Shown here: in pieces, positions 8,401-14,915 of the stretch | Numbering within the stretch: position 1 is the first letter of the stretch | Layout: every line of letters begins with the position of its first letter | Source: Cytophagaceae bacterium | Lineage (GTDB): Bacteria; Bacteroidota; Bacteroidia; Cytophagales; Spirosomataceae | Reading direction: 5' to 3' | Assembly (NCBI GenBank): GCA_024642485.1 | Contig: JAHEAY010000009.1 | Location: 1 to 39,338, forward strand | DNA length: 39,338 nt | Program-made: the position numbers and the translations under genes | Notes under the pieces: model-generated | Database searches by the model: none | Told to the model about the DNA's origin: nothing | What the model saw: only the letters and a program-made list of their open reading frames with translations

Positions 8401-8610
8401 ATGAAAAAAGTCATATTGTTTGTTGGTCTTTGTGCCACGCTGTCTTCTTGTACAGTCGTGAAGGAATACCAAAAGAGTCGCATTAACGATTCAGAAATGG
8501 AATTGTCTTCACGTAAAAGTGAAAAGTTTGAGCAGGCATTTTATTTATACCGCGAAGGTGCTTCAGGCGCAAACGGCGGGAAAAGCGGTGGAGGCTGCGG
8601 TTGTAACTAA
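8401..8610 (+). CDS. DUF4266-type small lipoprotein with Cys-rich tail
   Basis: A 69-residue protein with a lipoprotein signal (lipobox LSSC, Cys17). After a charged helix-like stretch (Lys21-Tyr50) it ends in REGASGANGGKSGGGCGCN: a Gly-rich tail with Cys66 and Cys68. This matches my recollection of the DUF4266 family, whose tails end in GGGGCGCN, and which is regularly next to ApbE and DUF3570. The segment E-G-A-S55-G-A-N resembles the (D/E)xx(S/T)GA(S/T) flavinylation sequence of ApbE substrates, with Asn replacing the usual last residue. It could be a flavin carrier or a metal/thiol-bearing tether in the periplasm. The function is unproven. Confidence 0.82.
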   Translation: MKKVILFVGLCATLSSCTVVKEYQKSRINDSEMELSSRKSEKFEQAFYLYREGASGANGGKSGGGCGCN

Positions 8611-8618
8611 GATAAGAT

Positions 8619-9860
8619 ATGAAAAAAATTGTCCTAGCAATCGGAATTTATTGTTCGCTTTTACATGGTTCAAAGGCTCAGCAGGTGGCTTATAGTCGGA
8701 GCCATGCGCAAGAATTTTTGAACGATTCAACGGAATACTCCAAACGCAAACTGAAGTTTGAGGAAGCAAACATCGTCACTGGTTATTATGATCAAGACGG
8801 GAATAATTCGGCCATTACAGGAGGTATAGGTACAGAGAAATTAACGGATTTAGCTAATTCTTTGGAGCTGCGTTTTTCCAAATTGGATCGCTACAATCGG
8901 ACGCATTCCTTTACCGCAGATTTTAATATTGATCAATATACCTCAGCATCTTCTGATAAAATTGACCCTTTAACTATTTCATCTGCTTCCCGTAAGGATA
9001 CACATATTTATCCGAGCATAGCGTGGTCAGTCAAAGATGATTTATTAGGAACCACACAAGGTTTGGCATATTCCTATTCAACCGAATACGACTATAAATC
9101 GCATGGATTTACAGCGAGTTATGCCAAATTGTCGAAAGACAAAAATACCGAATGGTCTTTCAAAGGTGGTGCGTTTTTGGATACGTATATGGCCATTTTG
9201 CCGTCGGAATTAAGGCCTGCGAACTATCCCTCGGGAGCGCATGGGGATCAAAAAGGTATTGATTACAAGCCAAGAAATTCATTTAATGCGTCTTTTGCTG
9301 TTTCTCAAGTCATCAATCAGCGTTTGCAGGTAATGGCGATGATTGAGCCTAGTTTTCAAGAGGGATTATTGAGTACGCCTTTTCATCGCGTATATTTCAC
9401 GAATGGGAATGAAACCGTTGAAAAGTTGCCTGGTACTCGTTTTAAATTGCCAGTAGGTTTCCGCCTAAGTTATTTCATGGGGGATAATACAATTATTCGG
9501 GCATTTTACCGGGCCTATATTGATAATTGGGGAATGGCGGCACATACGGCCAACTTAGAAGTACCCTATAAGATATCTCCTTTCTTCTCGATTAGTCCAT
9601 TCTATCGATTTAACATTCAAGGGAAAGTGGATTATTTCAAAGCTTACGGCCAGCATGCAACAACAGAATCTTTCTATACCTCTGATTATGACTTGTCGAG
9701 TTTCACAAGTCAATTCATGGGAGTAGGATTGCGTTTGTCCCCTCCGGGCGGGATCGCGAGTCTAGTCAATTGGAATTCCTTGGAAGTGCGTTATGGCTAT
9801 TATTCGCGTTCCAACGGAATGATCGGTCATAGTATCTCCATGAGTATTAAAATAAAATAG
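8619..9860 (+). CDS. DUF3570 outer-membrane beta-barrel-like protein
   Basis: A 413-residue protein with signal peptide (cut near SKAQ, residue 21). The body consists of alternating amphipathic strands rich in Tyr, Ser and Thr and ends in ISMSIKIK, consistent with an outer-membrane barrel, although the end is not the classic aromatic. The sequences LKFEEANIVTGYYDQDGNNSAITGGIGTE and SNSLELRFSKLDRYNRTHSFTAD match what I remember of the DUF3570 family. It follows the DUF4266 gene after 8 nt and is the last gene of the Rieske-Trx-ApbE group, with a short terminator overlapping its stop. No ligand or enzymatic role is known to me. Confidence 0.8.
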   Translation: MKKIVLAIGIYCSLLHGSKAQQVAYSRSHAQEFLNDSTEYSKRKLKFEEANIVTGYYDQDGNNSAITGGIGTEKLTDLANSLELRFSKLDRYNRTHSFTADFNIDQYTSASSDKIDPLTISSASRKDTHIYPSIAWSVKDDLLGTTQGLAYSYSTEYDYKSHGFTASYAKLSKDKNTEWSFKGGAFLDTYMAILPSELRPANYPSGAHGDQKGIDYKPRNSFNASFAVSQVINQRLQVMAMIEPSFQEGLLSTPFHRVYFTNGNETVEKLPGTRFKLPVGFRLSYFMGDNTIIRAFYRAYIDNWGMAAHTANLEVPYKISPFFSISPFYRFNIQGKVDYFKAYGQHATTESFYTSDYDLSSFTSQFMGVGLRLSPPGGIASLVNWNSLEVRYGYYSRSNGMIGHSISMSIKIK

Positions 9861-9875
9861 GCTTCGGCCTTTTTT
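9855..9875 (+). terminator. Short UUCG-loop terminator after DUF3570 gene
   Basis: AGGC (9859-9862), TTCG loop and GCCT (9867-9870) are followed by five T. A run of A before the stem could pair with the T run. The stem overlaps the DUF3570 stop codon. It separates the ApbE cluster from arsR. Confidence 0.55.
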
Positions 9876-9887
9876 ATTTACTTTATT

Positions 9888-9905
9888 CATCGTAATATTG
9901 CAATG
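9888..9905. promoter_or_regulatory. Candidate ArsR operator
   Basis: CATCGTAAT|ATTGCAATG is an 18-bp dyad with 7 of 9 complementary pairs, ending 13 nt before the arsR start. It overlaps TAATATTG (9893-9900), a near match to the Bacteroidota -7 box, so bound ArsR would block transcription. Confidence 0.5.
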
Positions 9906-9918
9906 TAATAATTAAAGC

Positions 9919-10254
9919 ATGGGAATTACCAAAACCGATTTGTTTACTGAAGAGCAAAATGCGATCGCGCAAATGGCAAAAGTGTTGGGTCATCCCGCTC
10001 GAGTGGCCATTTTGCAGTATTTGGTGAAATCGAAAACGTGCATCAATGGAGATTTGATTTCGGAATTGGGATTAGCCCAAGCAACAGTTTCTCAGCACCT
10101 TCGGGAATTGAAGGAAATCGGTTTTATTCAAGGAACCATTGAAGGGGTTTCTGTTTGTTATTGCATTAATCCGGATAAATGGGCTGAGTTTAGTCAATTG
10201 TTCGGGTCGTTTTTTGAAAATTATTTTGTTTCTCAACAATCTAACTGCTGTTAA
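9919..10254 (+). CDS. arsR: ArsR-family metalloregulator
   Basis: A 111-residue winged-helix repressor of the ArsR/SmtB family. The helix-turn-helix is at about residues 44-68, with LAQATVSQHLRELKEIGFI as the recognition region, and AKVLGHPARVAIL (20-32) is the family start helix. It lacks the ELCVCDL arsenic site; instead Cys41, Cys80/Cys82 and a terminal Cys110-Cys111 pair are present and may form the As(III) site. It should repress its own operon until arsenite binds. A dyad lies just upstream. The next gene, arsI, starts 2 nt after the stop. Confidence 0.93.
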   Translation: MGITKTDLFTEEQNAIAQMAKVLGHPARVAILQYLVKSKTCINGDLISELGLAQATVSQHLRELKEIGFIQGTIEGVSVCYCINPDKWAEFSQLFGSFFENYFVSQQSNCC

Positions 10255-10256
10255 TT

Positions 10257-10763
10257 ATGAGCTTTCCGCGTATGCACGTATCACTTTATGTCAGCAATTT
10301 GGCGGCATCAGTGAATTTTTATTCCACATTTTTTGGTCAGCCGGCTACGAAGATCAAGCCGGGTTATGCTAAATATGTATTGGATTCTCCATCGTTAATC
10401 ATTTCGTTTATCGAAAATCCTGAGCGCGTTCAAGCCAATTTTGGTCACTTAGGTTTTCAAGTGGAAACGGTGGAGGAGATGACGAATCGGCTTGTGCAGG
10501 CGAGAGCCCAAGGGATAGTTTCCAAAGAAGAAATCGGAACTTCTTGTTGTTATGCCGTTCAAGATAAATTTTGGGCGACAGATCCAGACGGAGTTCAGTG
10601 GGAAGTCTATTATTTCCATGAGGATGCGGAATTTAATGATCCGCATTATGCAGCGCAGGAAGCATCTGCTTGTTGCATGCCACCCGTAGCCGAAAAACCC
10701 AAACTTAAAATTGCCGAAATTCAATCCGCTAATTCATGTGCCCCGGGTTCGGGATGTTGCTAG
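10257..10763 (+). CDS. arsI: ArsI/CadI-type organoarsenical C-As lyase
   Basis: A 168-residue vicinal-oxygen-chelate (glyoxalase-fold) protein. Probable Fe(II) ligands His7, His64 and Glu116 match the His/His/Glu set of ArsI, and Cys97-Cys98 (TSCCYA) is the substrate-binding vicinal pair. DKFWATDPDGVQWEVYYF is highly typical of the ArsI/CadI family. ArsI splits the carbon-arsenic bond of trivalent organoarsenicals such as MAs(III) with O2. The C-terminal tail adds Cys139-Cys140, Cys161 and a final Cys167-Cys168, likely metal-binding. It directly follows arsR, so it is induced by arsenic. Family members are sometimes annotated as cadmium-induced CadI. Confidence 0.92.
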   Translation: MSFPRMHVSLYVSNLAASVNFYSTFFGQPATKIKPGYAKYVLDSPSLIISFIENPERVQANFGHLGFQVETVEEMTNRLVQARAQGIVSKEEIGTSCCYAVQDKFWATDPDGVQWEVYYFHEDAEFNDPHYAAQEASACCMPPVAEKPKLKIAEIQSANSCAPGSGCC

Positions 10764-10805
10764 GAATTATCAGTTTTTGAATCTTTTATATCGTCATAAA
10801 CCCTT

Positions 10806-10838
10806 AGCTTTGGCAAACCTCAAAGGATTGCCAAAGCT
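10806..10838. repeat. REP-like 33-nt hairpin, copy B
   Basis: AGCTTTGGCAA pairs with TTGCCAAAGCT (11 bp), around an A-A mismatch, CCT/AGG and loop CAA. It lies between arsI and the arsC-like gene. No T-tract follows, so it need not stop transcription; it may protect mRNA ends or modulate translation. Confidence 0.85.
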
Positions 10839-10862
10839 GAAGCAAGAAGCCATTCCATTCGT

Positions 10863-11462
10863 ATGAACAATACCCTGAACGAAAACCTTGAATCTATTTT
10901 AGCGCTTGAAATTTCTGATGAACGTAAATCTGTTCTTCAGCCTTTGATCGTATACATCAAGTCTAAACGCGAAAAGGAACAACCCATTCTACTGAATTTC
11001 ATTTGTACGCACAATTCGCGCCGTTCGCAATTCGCGCAAATTTGGGCCCAAACAGCCGCAGATTATTTTCAGTTGGCCGCCCAATGTTATTCTGGTGGGG
11101 TAGAAGTGACAGCTTGCAATGAGCGAACTGTCGCGTCCTTAGAACGCATGGGTTTCATCGTATCTAAACATGGTCATTCGAATCCCATATATTTTGTCTT
11201 ACATACCGAGGACTCTCGTCCCATCATCGCATTTTCAAAACTATATGACGATGTTATCAATCCTCACCGCATCTTTGCTACGGTGATGACATGTTCGCAT
11301 GCGGATGAGAATTGCCCATTTATCCCAGGTGCCGAGGTACGCATTCCGGTGCGTTACGAAGATCCTAAAGCCTTTGATGACACGGATTTAGAAGCAGCGA
11401 TGTACGATAAACGCTCTCGCCAAATTGCGAGTGAAATGTTCTATGTGTTTTCTCGCGTCTAG
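10863..11462 (+). CDS. arsC: Arsenate reductase-like low-MW protein tyrosine phosphatase
   Basis: A 199-residue protein of the low-molecular-weight PTP/ArsC fold. The P-loop is C48-T-H-N-S-R-R54-S (CX5R). A second motif TCSHADENCPFIPG (about 142-155) contributes two Cys residues, as in thioredoxin-coupled arsenate reductases and in Bacteroidota LMW phosphatases. It should reduce As(V) to As(III), or dephosphorylate protein tyrosine, in the cytoplasm. The repeated hairpin separates it from arsI by 99 nt, but the strand and theme point to one arsenic locus. Its TAG stop shares the palindrome CTAG with the stop of the convergent DUF4440 gene. Arsenate reductase is the preferred call from context. 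Confidence 0.83.
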   Translation: MNNTLNENLESILALEISDERKSVLQPLIVYIKSKREKEQPILLNFICTHNSRRSQFAQIWAQTAADYFQLAAQCYSGGVEVTACNERTVASLERMGFIVSKHGHSNPIYFVLHTEDSRPIIAFSKLYDDVINPHRIFATVMTCSHADENCPFIPGAEVRIPVRYEDPKAFDDTDLEAAMYDKRSRQIASEMFYVFSRV

Positions 11463-11878
11463 CTGGTATGGTCACGGACGACCAACCAGCGTCCGTCAAT
11501 TTTCTTGAGCAATAGCGTAAAATAACCTCCCACATCTCCTAGGCTAGGTCGTTTTAGATTCCAGCGTCCGAGTACCCAGGCTGTTTGGCCAGCTGTTACA
11601 TCCACTTCCTGAATATCAAAGGAGAGGGTTCCCATCGTTTCTCGATTCGGATAGCTTGTCTGGTATCGTTTTAATGTTGCTGCCCAACCTTTCGTGACGC
11701 CCGATTTACCGATAAACTTCAAATCCTCGGTTTTGGCATAATATTCCATAAATTCCTCGATTTTTCCCTCATTCCAAAGCTTCTCCTGTGTATGCAGGAC
11801 AGAATGGATGTCGGAAACGTCTTTATTTGATTGTGCAAAAATGGGGAGGCTTAATAGGATAAAGGCAATCAATTTCAT
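11459..11878 (-). CDS. Secreted DUF4440/SnoaL-like (NTF2 fold) protein
   Basis: A 139-residue protein with a signal peptide (MKLIAFILLSLPIFAQ). The remaining part has the NTF2-like cone pattern: an N-terminal helix (LHTQEKLWNEGKIEEFMEYYA), then strands (LKFIGKSG, LSFDIQEVDV, TAWVLGRWNL, GGYFTLLLKKIDGRWLVVRDHTS). The ending DGRWLVVRDHTS is typical of DUF4440. The role in the periplasm is unknown; such proteins bind small hydrophobic ligands or act as isomerases. It converges on the arsC-like gene with overlapping stop codons. Confidence 0.85.
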   Translation of the reverse strand: MKLIAFILLSLPIFAQSNKDVSDIHSVLHTQEKLWNEGKIEEFMEYYAKTEDLKFIGKSGVTKGWAATLKRYQTSYPNRETMGTLSFDIQEVDVTAGQTAWVLGRWNLKRPSLGDVGGYFTLLLKKIDGRWLVVRDHTS

Positions 11879-12008
11879 AACTCAATTTTTTCATAAAGTA
11901 AGTAAATTTTTGTCGACACATGTTCGATTTTCGTATCAAATTCTATGGTGGGATTTTTAATTACCAATTATTGTATCATTTTTGTAAAATAATAAATCTA
12001 GACTAACT

Positions 12009-14858
12009 ATGAAGCATTTTTTACTAGCCCTTTCGCTAGCATGTACCTCGCTCGCAGCTTTTGCGCAAGCCCCTGATGAAAATCGTTTTGTGAAGTCGGT
12101 CCTCGTTGATAAACTCGATGAGCCGATGGAATTTACCTTCTTGCCTGATGGACGTATCATATTTGTGGAACGCAAAGGAGAAGTAAAACAATATGATCCC
12201 GCAACGGGAATTACCAAGTCGATTGGTAAAATCGTTACCAATACCAAATACACTAATCGCGCGGGCCAAACGCGTGAAGCAGAAGAGGGTGTGATGGGTG
12301 TTGTTGTCGATCCTAAATTCAAAGAAAATCATTGGTTATACATCTATTATGCACATCCGAAAGAGACCAAACACGTCTTGGCTCGTATGGAATTAAAGGA
12401 TGAAGAATTGTTGGTGGACCAACAAAAAATCATTTTGGAAGTACCTACCCAACGCGAGGAATGCTGCCACACTGGTGGAGGTATGGTTTTCGATAAAGCA
12501 GGAAATTTATTCTTGACTGTAGGTAACAATACAAGTAACAGTAATTCAGATGGCTACGCGCCAATCGACGAACGTCCGGGTCAAGCTTATTGGGATGACC
12601 AACGTGGCGCTTCGAATACAAATGATTTACGTGGTAAAATTTTACGTATTCATCCAGAAAAGGACGGTTCTTATACCATTCCCAAAGGAAATTTGTTTGC
12701 ACCGGGTACAGCTAAAACCCGTCCTGAGATTTATACGATGGGACACCGCAATCCTTGGAGACCAAGCATTGATTCAAAAACGGGATTTTTATATTGGGGT
12801 GAAGTAGGACCTGATGCGTCTGTTGATTCGGAAAAAGGACCTCGTGGTTACGATGAATTTAATCAGGCTAAAGGACCAGGTTATTACGGTTGGCCTTATT
12901 TCATTGGAAATAACCAAGCATATGCGGATGTGAACTTTGAAACTTTAGCCATTGGACCAAAATTCAATCCGGCAGCTCCTGTAAATGAGTCTCCGAATAA
13001 TACAGGTTTACGTGAATTGCCACCAGCACAAAAAGCGATGATTTGGTATCCATACGGTACTTCAGAGGAATTCCCATTAGTAGGTTCTTCGGGACGTTCG
13101 GCAACGGGTGGTCCGGTATTTCACCGTTCTGATTTCCCAGGTGCGAAACGCGTATTTCCTTCGTATTATGAAGGTAAATGGTTGATCGTTGAATTTATGC
13201 GCGGTTGGATTATGGCCGTTACCTTAGATGAAAATGGCAATTATAAATCTATGGAACGCTTTATGCCAAATACGACTTTTGGATCTGCGATCGATATGGA
13301 TTTCAGTCCTGAAGGAGATTTATATGTATTGGAATATGGATCGGCATGGTTCAGAGGAAATGATAATGCTCGTTTAGTAAAGATCGAATATCAGGGAGGA
13401 AACCGGAAACCAGAAGTGGTAGCTTCAGCTGCAAGCAAAGCAGGTGCAGCGCCATTTAATACAACGCTTTCTGCTGAAGGAACAAAAGATGCAGATGGAG
13501 ATAAGTTGACTTATACTTGGACTGTAAAAAAAGCAGGAAAGTTTGTGAAAAACTTGGCTGGCGAAAAAGCAACTTTGAATCTAAAAGATGCGGGTAAATA
13601 TGCGGTAATTTTGAAAGCTACGGATTCAAAAGGCGCTAGCAATACGTCAGCTTTGGAAATCTTGGTAGGTAACGAAGCTCCCGTGGTAGATATCGATTTC
13701 GAAGGTGCTAATAAATCATTCTATTTTGCGGATTCAGCACCAAAATACAAAGTTAAAGTAAGTGATAAGGAAGATGGTGAGTTGGAAAAAGGCATCACAC
13801 CGGAATCCGTTGCAGCAACCTTGGATTACATTCCATTTGGGTATGATCCGATCGAAATGTCGCAAAGTCACCGCAAGGCAGATTCGGATTTGTTTGCTTC
13901 TGCAGGTTTGCGTTTGATTAATAAAAGCGATTGTAAATCTTGTCACCAATTGAACGTTCGTTCTGTGGGACCAAGCTACAATGAAGTTTCAGTGAAATAC
14001 AAAGGCCAAAATGTCATCGATCAATTAGCTGATAAAGTGATTGCCGGTGGTATGGGTGTTTGGGGCGAGCATGCGATGTCGGCACACCCTGCCATTTCGA
14101 AAGCAGATGCGAAGCAAATGGTATCGTATATCTTGAGTTTGAGCGAGCCTAAGGCTTCAAACAAAATTGCCTTGAAAGGTGAATTAGCCTTAGTTAAGCC
14201 AGAAGGACAAAAAGCATCAAAAGGTGTATTTGTTGTTCGTGCAACCTATGTAGATAAGGGTAATAAGAAAATTGCTCCTGTGCAATCTGAGAAGTGGGTA
14301 TTCTTACGTGCTCCACAATTGGATATCGAAAAGGCTGATGTAACAAAAGGTATTTTGCAATTGATTACACCAGGTCGTTCAACGAACATGGTGGGTCAAA
14401 ATCCTTATTTAGGTTATAAAGCTTTAGACTTAACAGGAATTTCTACTATCGATATTTCGGCTTCTGCGCAAGCACGTACGAATGCAGCAGGTGGTGTGAT
14501 TGAAATTCACTTAGATTCTCCTACAGGAACAGTCATTGGAAAAACGAATTTAATTGAGGTTTCTCAAGGGGGATTCGGAGGGCCAGCTCCAGCAGCTACA
14601 CCAGGTAAAGGCGCACCGCTAGGAACGCCTGCGGCAGCAGGTACAGCTGCACCAGCACCAGCTGCAGGAACAGCGGGAGCTGCGGCACCGGCGGCTCCGG
14701 CCCAACAAGCACCACGTCGTCCTTCGGGACCTTCAGCTCAGAAAGTAGCGATTCAGGCTACATCGGGTGAGCATGATGTGTATTTTGTCGCGGTGAATCC
14801 AAAGACAGCTGACCAGCAAATTGTTGTGCAGATTCAAGGAATCGAAATGAAAAAATAA
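12009..14858 (+). CDS. Secreted PQQ-type sugar dehydrogenase fused to PKD, cytochrome c and CBM-like domain
   Basis: A 949-residue multidomain protein with signal peptide (residues 1-19, AFAQ). Residues 25-460 form the six-bladed soluble glucose/sorbosone dehydrogenase-like domain (LDEPMEFTFLPDGRIIFVERKGEV, HTGGGMVFDKAGNLFLTVGNNT, GHRNPWRPSID). Residues about 465-555 are a PKD-type domain (DADGDKLTYTWTV), followed by a second Ig-like stretch. A c-type haem site C642-K-S-C645-H646 starts a small cytochrome domain. The C-terminal 150 residues look like a CBM6-type sandwich interrupted by a Pro/Ala-rich insertion (about 855-912). It should oxidise sugars in the periplasm and pass electrons to the cytochrome domain. 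Cofactor PQQ is inferred from the fold. Confidence 0.88.
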   Translation: MKHFLLALSLACTSLAAFAQAPDENRFVKSVLVDKLDEPMEFTFLPDGRIIFVERKGEVKQYDPATGITKSIGKIVTNTKYTNRAGQTREAEEGVMGVVVDPKFKENHWLYIYYAHPKETKHVLARMELKDEELLVDQQKIILEVPTQREECCHTGGGMVFDKAGNLFLTVGNNTSNSNSDGYAPIDERPGQAYWDDQRGASNTNDLRGKILRIHPEKDGSYTIPKGNLFAPGTAKTRPEIYTMGHRNPWRPSIDSKTGFLYWGEVGPDASVDSEKGPRGYDEFNQAKGPGYYGWPYFIGNNQAYADVNFETLAIGPKFNPAAPVNESPNNTGLRELPPAQKAMIWYPYGTSEEFPLVGSSGRSATGGPVFHRSDFPGAKRVFPSYYEGKWLIVEFMRGWIMAVTLDENGNYKSMERFMPNTTFGSAIDMDFSPEGDLYVLEYGSAWFRGNDNARLVKIEYQGGNRKPEVVASAASKAGAAPFNTTLSAEGTKDADGDKLTYTWTVKKAGKFVKNLAGEKATLNLKDAGKYAVILKATDSKGASNTSALEILVGNEAPVVDIDFEGANKSFYFADSAPKYKVKVSDKEDGELEKGITPESVAATLDYIPFGYDPIEMSQSHRKADSDLFASAGLRLINKSDCKSCHQLNVRSVGPSYNEVSVKYKGQNVIDQLADKVIAGGMGVWGEHAMSAHPAISKADAKQMVSYILSLSEPKASNKIALKGELALVKPEGQKASKGVFVVRATYVDKGNKKIAPVQSEKWVFLRAPQLDIEKADVTKGILQLITPGRSTNMVGQNPYLGYKALDLTGISTIDISASAQARTNAAGGVIEIHLDSPTGTVIGKTNLIEVSQGGFGGPAPAATPGKGAPLGTPAAAGTAAPAPAAGTAGAAAPAAPAQQAPRRPSGPSAQKVAIQATSGEHDVYFVAVNPKTADQQIVVQIQGIEMKK

Positions 14859-14878
14859 GATTTCAAAAAGTAAAATTG

Positions 14879-14915
14879 GGGCTTACTTGTCTTTATGATG
14901 AGTAAGCCCTTTTTT
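14879..14915 (+). terminator. Rho-independent terminator after the sugar dehydrogenase
   Basis: GGGCTTACT (14879-14887) pairs with AGTAAGCCC (14901-14909), with a 13-nt loop and six T (14910-14915). Two in-frame ATGs (14895, 14898) lie inside the loop; the next ATG is immediately after the T tract. Confidence 0.75.

Noticed and set aside
12036-12332. Antisense ORFs inside the sugar dehydrogenase and other genes
   Set aside because: They are shadows of strongly coding frames, contain no recognisable domain and have no separate start context.
14895-14915. GH105-like start at 14895 or 14898
   Set aside because: Both ATGs lie in the loop of the terminator; not impossible, but the ATG at 14916 gives a better signal peptide.
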